From contig NZ_CAUTEG010000003.1 in assembly GCF_963537195.1 (NCBI RefSeq), positions 5,446 through 69,445 of the forward strand: 64,000 nt of DNA, in the 5' to 3' direction. The notes under the pieces are model-generated. The model was not told the origin of the DNA. It worked only from the letters and a program-made list of their open reading frames with translations, and did not search any database. This document shows positions 17,527 to 26,077 of this stretch, piece by piece. Each line of letters starts with the position of its first letter. Position 1 is the first letter of the stretch. The position numbers were made by a program, and so were the translations under genes. This DNA is from Oribacterium sinus_A. Lineage in GTDB: Bacteria > Bacillota > Clostridia > Lachnospirales > Lachnospiraceae.

Positions 17527-17647
17527 AGTTCCTTGCTTTATTTCATCTTCCTGTACGCAAAAGATTCCTGCCGAAATTCACACTTAAAAATAATGAATTT
17601 AATAACAAAAAATCAAGCTCTTTCTCCTGCAAAAGAAATATCGGATT

Positions 17648-18865
17648 TTATTCCGGAAAATGAGAAAGCAAAAACTCTAAAAATCCTTTCAGGTTCAGAT
17701 TTCCTTCCCATAAACGTCCCAGAATATAATTTAGCAGACTAAAGCCCACGAAGCAGAATCCGAAAAACAGGAATAAGCTTAGGGCGAAAACGCTGTATAA
17801 AAAGCAGATTTTCAGCACCTTTCCGCTTTGGCCGTACTCTATTTTCAGGGCTGTATAATCCAACACAATGCCCAAGGGTATGCCCAAAAGAAACAGAAAC
17901 AAAGAAAATAGGGGAAAGCCCAAAAGCAGGGAAAAGAAGGATAGACTTGCTAAAAGGTAGAGCGCCAATCTTCCCCTGGTAAAGAGATAAAACAAGGAGG
18001 AAAAGCTTCTTCCCTCTGAAAAAAACAGAACCAGGAAGAAGGGTAAGAGCAAAAAGCTTAAGGCATAGAGCAGGGAAAATTGAAGAGAAGCTGCCGGATT
18101 TCCGTTGGAAAGGTATAAGCCGATGAAAAACATCAGAAGCAAGCTGATAGTAAAAAGCAGAGAGGTACTTTTATGTCCTGTCTTTTCCTTCTCCTTCAGC
18201 ATGGCCTCTTCCGGATCCGCCAAATACTCCCGGATTTCTCCCCGTAAAAGCTTCGGTGCCTGCAAAAATTCCTTGATTGCTCCGGAGGAAGGAAGAGCCG
18301 GAGAAAAGAAGGAGGAGCGAGCCTCCACAAAGACCGGAATCTCTCTTCTTTCGGAAGCTTCTTCGATAACAACGGTCTCCGATTCTTCTTCTAAATGAAT
18401 CGATTTTTCCTCTTCCGAATCCCTCAAATTCTCCTGTTCTAAAGCTTCCTCTTCCGAATCCCTCTGTTTCTCTTGTTCTACAGCGTCCTGCTCTTGTTCC
18501 CCATACTCTTCCGAAGCTTCTAAAGGCGTCTTATCTTCTTTTACGCTCTGTTCCTCTAAGTTCGGTTCTCTTTTTCTCTCCTGCTCTTCCTGTAAAGCCT
18601 TTTCCAAAGCCGCAATCCTTGCCTCCAGAGCCTGCTCTCTTTCCTGCCTTTGCCGCTTTTTCTCCGCCTTCTTTTCCGCTTTTTTAGCTAAGCTTTTTTC
18701 ATGCTTAGCTAAAACTGTTTTTCCTTCCTGCTTTTCTCCTTTTTTCTTCCCCATTACACTGAAAATCCCTTCTTCCGCTCTTTTCCTAATTTCTTCTGCC
18801 CCATATTGTAGCCTAGTTCTTTTGTCTTGGAAAGAGCTTCCTCCGCCTAATCCCGAATTCCCCAT
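17648..18865 (-). CDS. Unrecognised membrane protein with charged N-terminal half
   Basis: I do not recognise this 405-residue protein. Residues 1-40 are polar, 50-115 are Lys/Glu-rich with a heptad-like coiled coil, and 100-190 are very acidic with an internal duplication (EQEKQRDSEEEALEQ followed by EQENLRDSEEE). After a short hydrophilic section, about five hydrophobic helices fill residues 235-390, resembling YIP1-type membrane proteins in spacing. It is probably a cytoplasmic coiled-coil domain anchored in the membrane. The start at 18865 has only AAGAGAAG upstream; a Met at residue 38 is an alternative. It is a lone gene with a DnaA-box pair in its upstream region. Confidence 0.7.
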   Translation of the reverse strand: MGNSGLGGGSSFQDKRTRLQYGAEEIRKRAEEGIFSVMGKKKGEKQEGKTVLAKHEKSLAKKAEKKAEKKRQRQEREQALEARIAALEKALQEEQERKREPNLEEQSVKEDKTPLEASEEYGEQEQDAVEQEKQRDSEEEALEQENLRDSEEEKSIHLEEESETVVIEEASERREIPVFVEARSSFFSPALPSSGAIKEFLQAPKLLRGEIREYLADPEEAMLKEKEKTGHKSTSLLFTISLLLMFFIGLYLSNGNPAASLQFSLLYALSFLLLPFFLVLFFSEGRSFSSLFYLFTRGRLALYLLASLSFFSLLLGFPLFSLFLFLLGIPLGIVLDYTALKIEYGQSGKVLKICFLYSVFALSLFLFFGFCFVGFSLLNYILGRLWEGNLNLKGFLEFLLSHFPE

Positions 18866-19160
18866 TCTTCTCTTGACTCAATTTTTCCGCTCAAAGGAAT
18901 AGGGAATAGAAGATTAAGAAGCAAGTTTTCATTCCTTTCGCTTTCCAAACAGCAATTCATCCATTTCAACAAAAATGTGGATAAGTCCTTTGTACATTTT
19001 CCCAAAAATGGGATTTTAAGAGGACTTATCCACAAAAATTACACTTTTACACATTGCCAAGCTCTTTTTCTGCCTTTTTGCTTTCGATAAATTCAAAAAA
19101 TCCGAAAAAAAAGTTACGATATTCTTACTTTCCCCATTCTATTTCTTTTAAGAGCGACTC
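18866..19160. other. Intergenic region with inverted DnaA-box pair
   Basis: About 295 bp between two minus-strand genes. TGTGGATAAGTCC at 18976-18988 and GGACTTATCCACA at 19022-19034 form a perfect 13-bp inverted repeat. No gene recognised. Confidence 0.6.
18976..19034. promoter_or_regulatory. Two consensus DnaA boxes in inverted orientation
   Basis: Both arms contain the full DnaA box TTATCCACA (reverse at 18976-18984, forward at 19026-19034), extended to a 13-bp perfect repeat around a short inner TCCCA/TGGGA hairpin. This lies about 42 kb from oriC. It may be a DnaA titration or regulatory site for the adjacent gene. Confidence 0.7.
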
Positions 19161-19925
19161 TTAAGAAAGAAGATTCTGATAATTTCCCAGAAAGCTTTTC
19201 ATTCTTTCCTGCTCTGAAGAAAAGACCTCCTCCGGACTTCCCTCGCAGATTACTTCTCCATCCGCCATAAAAAGGATGCGGTCGGAAATATCTCTGGCAA
19301 AGGTCATTTCATGGGTAACAATCACCATGGCCATCTTCTGTCCCTTTAGGGAGCGAATCACGGAAAGCACTTCTCCCGTAAGCTCCGGATCCAGTGCAGA
19401 GGTTGGCTCATCAAAAAATAAAATCTTCGGCTCTAAGGCCAGGGCTCTGGCAATGGCCACCCTTTGCTTTTGTCCACCGGAGAGGGAATAAGGATACTGC
19501 TCCGCCTTTTCCAAAAGCCCCATTTGAGAAAGCACTGCTTTCGCTTTCTCTTCCGCTTCTTCCTTTGTTTTTTTCTGCACGTGAATCAGGGGATCCATCA
19601 CATTTTTCACAACCGTCCAATGGGGAAAAAGATTGAAGTTCTGAAACACCAGGCCGAAAAGCTTCTTGGCCTCTTCCTTTTCTTCCTTCGTTGCCTGTTT
19701 TTTCTGCCCTTCCGTCAACGAAAAAATCGCCTTTCCGTCGTAGAAAAGCTCTCCTCCCTCCGCCTTTTCCAGGAGGGTGGCAATGCGAAGCAATGTGGAC
19801 TTTCCGGAGCCGGAGGGTCCGATGATGCTGAGCACCTCTCCCTCCTTACAGGACAGAGAAATTCCTTTCAGAATTTCCTCTCCTGAAAATGCCTTTCGGA
19901 TATTTTTCATTTCTAAAATCGCCAT
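19161..19925 (-). CDS. Amino acid ABC transporter ATP-binding protein
   Basis: A 254-residue ABC ATPase of the polar amino acid class (GlnQ/TcyC-like). Walker A is GPSGSGKS at residues 36-43, the signature is LSGGQKQR, and Walker B is FFDEPTSALD. The spacing and the ending near HEMTFARDISDRILFM are typical. It powers the permease encoded 58 bp upstream. It is the last gene of a three-gene operon: binding protein, permease, ATPase. A 20-residue charged insertion (EGQKKQATKEEKEEAKKLF region, about 75-95) is slightly longer than usual. Confidence 0.94.
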   Translation of the reverse strand: MAILEMKNIRKAFSGEEILKGISLSCKEGEVLSIIGPSGSGKSTLLRIATLLEKAEGGELFYDGKAIFSLTEGQKKQATKEEKEEAKKLFGLVFQNFNLFPHWTVVKNVMDPLIHVQKKTKEEAEEKAKAVLSQMGLLEKAEQYPYSLSGGQKQRVAIARALALEPKILFFDEPTSALDPELTGEVLSVIRSLKGQKMAMVIVTHEMTFARDISDRILFMADGEVICEGSPEEVFSSEQERMKSFLGNYQNLLS

Positions 19926-19983
19926 TCCGCTCTCCTATTGATTCCTCAGATGGACACTCCCACATCTTCTTTTCCATCCAATT

Positions 19984-20634
19984 CTATTGATAATACGCCA
20001 TCTTCTTTTCCATCTGTTCCATAATAAAAGCTACCACAAAATTGAAAATGTAGTAAAGCACTCCTGCCATAATCAAGGGGAACATGGAACTCTGGGAGGA
20101 AGACAGGGCCTTGGCCTGGGTAAACATTTCCATCACGGAAATGGAAAAGGCTAAAGAAGTATCCTTTACCAAAGAAATCACCTCATTGGTAATGGAAGGA
20201 AGAATCTTCTTCCAAACCTGGGGAAGGATAATACGGAAGAAACACTGCATTTTGCTGTAACCGAGGATTTCCGCCGCCTCATACTGCCCCGGGTCCATGG
20301 ATTGAATTCCGGAACGATAGATTTCCGCAAAATATGCCGCATAATTCAGAATAAATCCGATATATACCGCTGTCATGCGGTAACCCGGATGGAGACTTAC
20401 TTTGAAAATGTAATAGGGGCCGTAATACACCATAAAAAGCTGTAGCATTAAGGGTGTTCCCCGCATAAAGGAAATGTAGATTTTTATAATTCCCGATATC
20501 AAGGGGTTTTTATGCATTCTCCCAAAGGCCACCAAAAGACCTAAGGGCAAAGAAAAAAGGAGGGTTATGGCGAAGATTCCCAAACTCACAAGCAATCCTT
20601 CTCCCAGCTTCCACAGCACCACAGTCCACTCCAT
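19984..20634 (-). CDS. Amino acid ABC transporter permease
   Basis: A 216-residue His/Glu/Gln/Arg/opine-type permease with four to five membrane helices. The family start LGEGLLVSLGIFAITLLFSL, the block MRGTPLMLQLFMVYYG, and the EAA loop EAAEILGYSKMQCFFRIILP are clear. It likely forms a homodimeric channel. The gene is separated from the binding-protein gene by 206 bp that contain four 19-bp tandem repeats and a strong hairpin, probably giving the binding protein higher expression. Confidence 0.94.
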   Translation of the reverse strand: MEWTVVLWKLGEGLLVSLGIFAITLLFSLPLGLLVAFGRMHKNPLISGIIKIYISFMRGTPLMLQLFMVYYGPYYIFKVSLHPGYRMTAVYIGFILNYAAYFAEIYRSGIQSMDPGQYEAAEILGYSKMQCFFRIILPQVWKKILPSITNEVISLVKDTSLAFSISVMEMFTQAKALSSSQSSMFPLIMAGVLYYIFNFVVAFIMEQMEKKMAYYQ

Positions 20635-20673
20635 TTTTTCTCCCCTTTTCGTCTTTCTTTTTTCTCTACTACT

Positions 20674-20749
20674 CTATTGATTTAGTCTTATTCTACTGAT
20701 TTAGTCTTATTCTACTGATTTAGTCTTTTTCTACTGATTTAGTCTTACT
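20674..20749. repeat. Four 19-bp tandem repeats
   Basis: The unit CTACTGATTTAGTCTTATT occurs at 20674, 20693, 20712 and 20731 with one to two changes per copy. It lies inside the operon between the binding-protein and permease genes. Confidence 0.85.
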
Positions 20750-20754
20750 CACTT

Positions 20755-20788
20755 GGAAAATTCACTCTATTGCATTAGTGAATTTTCC
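20755..20788 (-). terminator. Intercistronic hairpin
   Basis: A perfect 12-bp stem (20755-20766 with 20777-20788) and 10-nt loop. No T-run follows on the minus strand, so it is more likely an mRNA-stabilising or partial-stop hairpin than a full terminator. Confidence 0.6.
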
Positions 20789-20840
20789 TTACTATTTTCT
20801 TCAAGACGCACTTTTTTGCCGTCTTAAAAATTTGTCTTTC

Positions 20841-21737
20841 CTATTGTAAAATAAAACCTTCCGTTGTGCCAAACCATTTTTCATTGATTTTATCAATCAC
20901 GCCTTCTTCCTTCATTTCCAAAAGAGTTTTCTTCACTTTATCTGCAAGTTCGGTGTTCCCCTTCTTGAAGCCGATGCCGTACTGCTCCTCCGTCAGACTT
21001 TCGGAAAGAACCTTAGCCTTCTTTTTAAAAGTCTTAATCTGATATTCCGCCACTACGGAATCCATACAAATGGCGTCACAGGCACCGGATTCCAAATCCA
21101 TCATGGCATTCTGGTAGTCTCCCACCTCGGTGAGGCTGCCGAAGCTATCCTTTAAGCTCTTATTTTCCTCTCGATTTAATGCGGTAAGTCCGGTGGAATC
21201 CTTCTGCACCTCTACCGCCTTCCCCTTTAAATCGGATAGACTGCTGATATCGCTGTCCTCTCTTACCACAAAAACCTGCTTATTGGCTAAGTAAGGTCCC
21301 ACAAAGGTATAGCTGTCCTCACGGCCTTCCATACCGAAGCCGTTCCAGATGCAATCAATGTTTCCGGAATTTAATTCTAAATCCTTGGCATCCCAGTTAA
21401 TGGGCTTGGGCACAAAGGTCAAATCCAATCTCTTTGCCACTTCCTCCGCCAGTTCCAGGTCATAGCCGGTGTAGTTTCCATCCTCGCCTACAAAGCCCAT
21501 GGGAGGGAATTCCTGGTCAAAGCCCACGGTGAAGCTTCCGTTGCTTCCCTCCACCTTGGCTTCTGCCTTTTCTCCTGCCTTCTCGGTACCGGCCTTCTCG
21601 CTGCCTGCCTGAGTACTGCCCTCTTCCTTGCTTCCGGAGCTACTTCCGGTAGTACTCTTTCCTCCGCAAGCCACCATTCCCAGTGCCAAAACTCCTGCAG
21701 TTGCCATCCATAAAAGATTTCTTCCAAACTTTTTCAT
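20841..21737 (-). CDS. Amino acid ABC transporter substrate-binding lipoprotein
   Basis: A 298-residue SBP_bac_3 protein. The signal peptide ends in the lipobox MVAC with Cys24 lipidated, followed by about 40 linker residues rich in Ser, Gly, Lys and Glu. The binding domain starts at SFTVGFDQEFPPMGF; other family blocks are GYDLELAEEVAKRL and GKAVEVQKDSTG. It delivers a polar amino acid, perhaps cystine or glutamine, to the downstream permease. The specificity is not readable by eye. Upstream, the heptamer ATGCTAA occurs twice 16 bp apart near 21782 and 21798, within the presumed promoter. Confidence 0.93.
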   Translation of the reverse strand: MKKFGRNLLWMATAGVLALGMVACGGKSTTGSSSGSKEEGSTQAGSEKAGTEKAGEKAEAKVEGSNGSFTVGFDQEFPPMGFVGEDGNYTGYDLELAEEVAKRLDLTFVPKPINWDAKDLELNSGNIDCIWNGFGMEGREDSYTFVGPYLANKQVFVVREDSDISSLSDLKGKAVEVQKDSTGLTALNREENKSLKDSFGSLTEVGDYQNAMMDLESGACDAICMDSVVAEYQIKTFKKKAKVLSESLTEEQYGIGFKKGNTELADKVKKTLLEMKEEGVIDKINEKWFGTTEGFILQ

Positions 21738-21865
21738 ACTCTTCTCCCTTTCCTTCTCTGTTTTTGCTTTGATTTGCTATCATGCTAATACGTTACTATG
21801 CTAAAGTATTTTTGTCAAGATTTCTTTAGAAGATATTACAGAGTTTCCGGCCATACGTCCTGGGC

Positions 21866-21916
21866 AAACGAGATATCCCACACTGGGAAAGTGGTACTCA
21901 TTACGCATGAAAAAGG
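21866..21916. repeat. Small dispersed repeat, copy 2
   Basis: Related to 3018-3062: both read AAACGAGATAYC, then CACACT, then TACTCRTTA and an ATG-AAAAAG tail. Both copies directly precede a terminator stem. Confidence 0.5.
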
Positions 21917-21953
21917 CCTGAAATCGGGAAACTTCCCTTTTTCAGACCTTTTT
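21910..21953. terminator. Bidirectional intrinsic terminator
   Basis: AAAAAGGCCTGAAATCGGGAA pairs, with a few mismatches, with the complementary run ending CAGACCTTTTT. It ends the minus-strand lipoprotein gene at 21987. The arm resembles the outer arms of foldback elements D1, E and the hairpin at 56706 (GGTCTGAAA). Confidence 0.8.
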
Positions 21954-21986
21954 CCATAAAGCGAAATAAATTTCCGCTGCTGTCTA

Positions 21987-23342
21987 TTACTCTTTTGCCT
22001 TGGTTTCGATGGTAGTCATTACAGAGCTTTCCTCTGTAGAAGCGATGGTCTCTTCCTTCTTCTTGGAATCCTCCTTAGCCTTGGAGGATTCTTTGCTTGC
22101 AGAAGACTCCTGCTCCTTTGCAGCCTCTGTCTCGGCTTCGCTTGCCTTGCTCTCCTTGCCCTTATCGCTGTCCTGCTCCATGATTACGGAAGGCTCTTCA
22201 TTCTTTACGGTAACCTGAGACTCAACATATTCCATCACTTTATTACGGATAGCCGCTTCTTCTACCAGCTCCTTACCGTACTGCTCAATCAGCTTCACAC
22301 GGTTAGTCTTTTCTCCGGTTAAGGAAGACTCCGCCTCAGCCAGCTCATCCAATAAAGCATCGGTTACCTTAATACCCTGATCGTCCGCCAGCTTTCGCAT
22401 TAAGAAGAGCTGCTTTGCATAATCCTCCGCTTTGGCATAGGCATCCTCTTTATACTCTTTCACGGTCTTTCCGGACATGTTGATGATATCCGCAACGGAC
22501 AAGCCGTAGCTCTTCATCTGTTTAAGAGTTGCATCTAAAAGGTAAGCCTTTGCATATTCCATAAGCTTCTCGGAGGGCTTAACGGTAGCTTTTTCACTAA
22601 TCGCCTGAATTGCCTGATCCTGAATGTTGGAGTGGTAGTTAAAATCTTTTCTGGCCTGAAGCTGCTCACGAACCTGATCGCGATAGCTTTCTACGGTTTC
22701 CGCAGTAGTACCGTCATAGTTCTTTACCCATTCATCCGTTAAGGTAGCAGGACGCTTTACTTCATGAATCTTTACCGCAAATTCCGCAGCCTTACCGGCA
22801 AGCTCTTCATTGCCATAGCTCTCCGGGAAAGTAACCTTTACGGTAACATCCTCTCCGGCCTTCTTGCCAATCAGCTGATCCTCAAATCCGGGGATGAACT
22901 GTCCGGAGCCAAGCTTCAGATCCTGCTTCTCCGCTGTACCGCCGTCAAACTTCTTTCCGTCAATGGATCCGCTGTAGTCGATATTTACGGTATCTCCTTC
23001 CTTGGCTGCATCGTCTACCACGGTAGGATTCTGATCCAGGGTCTGCTGGATGGCATTGTCCACTTCTTCCTGGGTAACATTCTCCAAAGGTGCTACCGTA
23101 ACGGTGATGCTCTTTAAATCCGGGAGAGTAATGCTTCCCATCTCGGAAAGCTTAGGCTCAGCAGGAACCTTCAGAGCTTCCAGCTCTTTAATCTCAGGAC
23201 TGTCCTCGGTTAAGGTGGAGGAACTTACTTCACTTCCGGAAGCCTTCTCGGACTCCTTAGTCTCTGTCTTCTTGCCACAAGCTGCTGCCATAATCGCCAT
23301 AGCCAGAATGGCTGCTGATGCAAATAATTTTCTTTTTCTCAT
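21987..23342 (-). CDS. Trigger-factor-like FKBP-type prolyl isomerase lipoprotein
   Basis: A 451-residue protein with a lipoprotein signal (lipobox AAAC, Cys22) followed by the FKBP domain and C-terminal chaperone region of trigger factor. The FKBP part spans about 116-195, with GDTVNIDYSGSIDGKKFDGG and the FIPGFEDQLIGKKAGE block; the helical C-terminal part runs to about 390. The tail (390-451) is Ser/Glu/Lys-rich. The ribosome-binding N-terminal domain with its GFRxGKxP signature is absent, so it cannot act at the ribosome like Tig. It most likely folds exported proteins at the outer face of the membrane, a role like PrsA. Automatic annotation as trigger factor would mislead. It sits 63 bp after an M18 aminopeptidase gene boundary, possibly co-transcribed with it. 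Confidence 0.88.
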   Translation of the reverse strand: MRKRKLFASAAILAMAIMAAACGKKTETKESEKASGSEVSSSTLTEDSPEIKELEALKVPAEPKLSEMGSITLPDLKSITVTVAPLENVTQEEVDNAIQQTLDQNPTVVDDAAKEGDTVNIDYSGSIDGKKFDGGTAEKQDLKLGSGQFIPGFEDQLIGKKAGEDVTVKVTFPESYGNEELAGKAAEFAVKIHEVKRPATLTDEWVKNYDGTTAETVESYRDQVREQLQARKDFNYHSNIQDQAIQAISEKATVKPSEKLMEYAKAYLLDATLKQMKSYGLSVADIINMSGKTVKEYKEDAYAKAEDYAKQLFLMRKLADDQGIKVTDALLDELAEAESSLTGEKTNRVKLIEQYGKELVEEAAIRNKVMEYVESQVTVKNEEPSVIMEQDSDKGKESKASEAETEAAKEQESSASKESSKAKEDSKKKEETIASTEESSVMTTIETKAKE

Positions 23343-23405
23343 AATACTCCTTAGTTTCTTGGAAAAATTCTTTCCCTGTTTTCGATATTTTAGCTTCCAA
23401 TGAGT

Positions 23406-24800
23406 TTACTCTCTATTGAAAGCTAAAAATGCCTTGTAAGTATAATAAACATCCAGCTTTGCTGTCAATTCAAATGGCGCATGCATGGAAAGAACTGCTA
23501 CTCCTAGGTCTACGGTATCCACATTCATATTACCCATATACATGGCAATGGTTCCTCCGCCGCCTTCGTCTACCTTACCAAGCTCTCCCACCTGCCAGCA
23601 AACCTTGGCATCTTCCATGTATCCGATAACCTTCTGCATAGTCTCTGCGGAAGCATCATTGGAATAGCCCTTTCCTCTGGAGCCTGTGTACTTGGTGAGA
23701 ACCGGACCATGGTTAAAGAAACAGGAGTTCTGCTTCTCATATACATCCGCCCAGGTTGGGTCGTATGCTGCATTTACATCGGAAGAAAGACAAATGGAGT
23801 TTCTCAGGATATCCCGTACTCTCTCTCCCTCACACTCCGCCAAATCCTCTACAAAGTGGAGAAGAGCATCGGACTGCATTCCGGTATTTCCGGTAGAGCC
23901 GATTTCTTCCTTATCCACCAATGCGGTAAGAGAAGTAAATTCCGGAGTCTTACACTCCAGCTCCGCCATCAAAGCGGTATAAGCACAAACCTTATCATCC
24001 TGTCCGTAAGCACCTACCATGGAACGATCCAGTCCCACATCGCAAGCCTTCTGTGCAGGAACTAAGGTAAGCTCAGCCCGCATAAAGTCCTGCTCTACCA
24101 TGCCGTACTGCTCATGAAGAATGGAAAGAATCTTCAGCTTAAAGGCTTCCTTTACTTCCTTGTCATCAACGGGGGTAGAGCCCAAAAGAATATTTAACTC
24201 CTCTCCCCGGATACCGTCGCTAAGCTTACGGTCGTCCTGCTTCTTGGAAAGGTGGGGAAGCAGGTCGGTAATCACCAGAATGGGATCTCCTTCCTTCTCT
24301 CCAAGGTCAAAATCCACATGCTTGCCATCCCGGAACATTACTCTTCCGTGAAGAGCCAGAGGAATGGTACTCCACTGGTACTTCTTGATTCCCCCATAAT
24401 AGTGAGTCTTGAAATAAGAAAGCTCTTCCTGCTCATAAAGCGGATTGGGCTTTAAGTCGATTCTGGGAGAATCAATGTGGGCAATATTAAAATGAATTCC
24501 CTGATCCAAGGGCTTCTTTCCCATGGTTACCAGGAAAATGTTCTTGCCTCTGTTGATAAAGTACAGCTTATCTCCGGTCTTGTACTTCACCCCTCTTGCA
24601 AATTCCTTGTAGCCCGCCTTCTTCGCCAGCTCCTCGCTATACTTTACGCATTCTCTTTCAATCTTGGAATGGTCTAAGAAGGTCTTGTAGCCCTCCGCAA
24701 AGTCCATAGCCTTCTGCAAATCCTCCGGTCTTTCCTTCGCGATATGCTGAGGCTTAAAACACAACTTCTCTTCTAACTTCTGTCCCTCTGTCTTTCCCAT
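23406..24800 (-). CDS. M18 family aminopeptidase
   Basis: A 464-residue cytoplasmic zinc aminopeptidase of the M18 type (aminopeptidase I/ApeA-like). Metal-site motifs include FNIAHIDSPRID near residue 103, DKEEIGSTGN in the middle, and SMHAPFELTAKLDVY near the C terminus. The enzyme removes N-terminal residues, often acidic or neutral, from peptides. GGAGGTG lies just before the ATG at 24800. A terminator separates it from the signal peptidase gene upstream, so it has its own promoter region. Confidence 0.92.
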   Translation of the reverse strand: MGKTEGQKLEEKLCFKPQHIAKERPEDLQKAMDFAEGYKTFLDHSKIERECVKYSEELAKKAGYKEFARGVKYKTGDKLYFINRGKNIFLVTMGKKPLDQGIHFNIAHIDSPRIDLKPNPLYEQEELSYFKTHYYGGIKKYQWSTIPLALHGRVMFRDGKHVDFDLGEKEGDPILVITDLLPHLSKKQDDRKLSDGIRGEELNILLGSTPVDDKEVKEAFKLKILSILHEQYGMVEQDFMRAELTLVPAQKACDVGLDRSMVGAYGQDDKVCAYTALMAELECKTPEFTSLTALVDKEEIGSTGNTGMQSDALLHFVEDLAECEGERVRDILRNSICLSSDVNAAYDPTWADVYEKQNSCFFNHGPVLTKYTGSRGKGYSNDASAETMQKVIGYMEDAKVCWQVGELGKVDEGGGGTIAMYMGNMNVDTVDLGVAVLSMHAPFELTAKLDVYYTYKAFLAFNRE

Positions 24801-24861
24801 AAAGACACCTCCTTCAATGCGTTTTTTAAGATTCTACTGTGTTCCTGTGTTGAAAATGTGA

Positions 24862-24888
24862 AAAAAAGCGGAGTTTCACCGCTTTTTT
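24862..24888. terminator. Bidirectional intrinsic terminator
   Basis: A perfect 10-bp stem AAAAAAGCGG/CCGCTTTTTT with 7-nt loop, directly after the lepB stop on the minus strand. Confidence 0.88.
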
Positions 24889-24908
24889 ACTCTACTGTCT
24901 GTTTCGAC

Positions 24909-25631
24909 TTAATGAATGAATCCTGCGCGGTTTAAAGGCCAATAGCAAATGTATACCTTAGCCAACATTTTCTCCCGCTTCACAAACTGGTTTTCTCCCC
25001 AGAAACGGGCATCCGCAGAATTGTTTCGGTTGTCTCCCATCATAAAATAGCAGCCCTCCGGAACGGTCACATCTACCTCCGGGAATTGATTGCCATCCAC
25101 AATCATGGGCTCCGGTAAATAACTTTCCGTAATGGCTTTTCCATTGATGTATACGGTACCCACCGGCACTTTTCCGGAAGAAGACTGTACTGCCAGCTTC
25201 TTAATCATGTCGGCATCCACCTCTCCGGTCTTCTTTACTTCCACATGGTCTCCCGGCATACCGATGACTCTCTTTACATAGTAAATAACCTGGTTTCTCT
25301 TATCCTCCCGGCCGTCATAGGGGCAGACTCCCTTATCGTTTTCCCGGTAAATCTGATGGTCGTTTCGGCATTGATAGCCATACAAAAAAATGGCCACATC
25401 CCCTCTTTCCACTTGGCCGAAACGGTAATGAAGCCGGGAACCGAAAACGCGGCTCCCCGCCATAATGGTGTTTTCCATAGATCCGGTGGGAATGGTGGAA
25501 TTGGCAATCACATAATTGTTCAGTAAAAATGCGGCAATTCCCGCCACCAAAAGAATCTTCACCCACTCAAAAAGCTCTCCCAAAAAGCTTTGGGGCTTCT
25601 TCCGACTGCTCTTTTTTTGCTCTTCCTGCAT
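24909..25631 (-). CDS. lepB: Signal peptidase I
   Basis: A 240-residue membrane-anchored serine protease that cleaves signal peptides from exported preproteins. One transmembrane helix at about 24-43 precedes the catalytic Ser51 in IPTGSMENTI; the general base is Lys120 in YYVKRVIGMPGD. The later box FMMGDNRNNSADARFWG is intact. A 30-residue insert between the second and third boxes contains a Cys pair (C88, C103) and a polar stretch. It lies downstream of the DUF3783 gene with a 35-bp gap, so the two may be co-transcribed. Confidence 0.95.
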   Translation of the reverse strand: MQEEQKKSSRKKPQSFLGELFEWVKILLVAGIAAFLLNNYVIANSTIPTGSMENTIMAGSRVFGSRLHYRFGQVERGDVAIFLYGYQCRNDHQIYRENDKGVCPYDGREDKRNQVIYYVKRVIGMPGDHVEVKKTGEVDADMIKKLAVQSSSGKVPVGTVYINGKAITESYLPEPMIVDGNQFPEVDVTVPEGCYFMMGDNRNNSADARFWGENQFVKREKMLAKVYICYWPLNRAGFIH

Positions 25632-25666
25632 AGCTTCTCCCTTTTTCTTATTAAAAAATCGTTCTC

Positions 25667-26014
25667 TTAAGAAGACTTTTCCTCGTTCTGCTGCTCTTGT
25701 CTTCTTGCGGTCATATACCGGTGCTCTTCCTCCAGCTCCTTATACAGCTGCAAAAGACTCCAATCCCTATTATGCTCCGTTTCCATACATTTTAAATCCA
25801 CCCGGATTCCCAGCTTCTTTAAATCCGTCAAAAAGTCTCCCACCTCCTTGGGGGAAAATCCGATGAATTTCAAAAGCTCCGCATCCTCCGGCAGACTCAG
25901 TATTTCCTCTTCCGGTGCAGACAGCAGCCGAATCTTTCGGATGATGGCCACACCCCGGACCTTATTTACTTTATCGACATCTTTTCGATGGATATAGAGT
26001 ATCTTTTTCTCCAT
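25667..26014 (-). CDS. DUF3783 domain protein
   Basis: A 115-residue small cytoplasmic protein resembling the DUF3783 family of Firmicutes: a phase of beta/alpha up to residue 45, then FIGFSPKEVGDFLTDLKKLG, the ETEHNRDWSLLQLYKELEEE block, and a charged tail. Function unknown. It lies between the alpha/beta hydrolase and lepB genes in one orientation. Confidence 0.75.
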   Translation of the reverse strand: MEKKILYIHRKDVDKVNKVRGVAIIRKIRLLSAPEEEILSLPEDAELLKFIGFSPKEVGDFLTDLKKLGIRVDLKCMETEHNRDWSLLQLYKELEEEHRYMTARRQEQQNEEKSS

Positions 26015-26077
26015 TTCCTCTCCTTCCCGGTATTTTCATTCGCTTTATTTTAATTAGTAAAAATCTTGTCTTCTATC

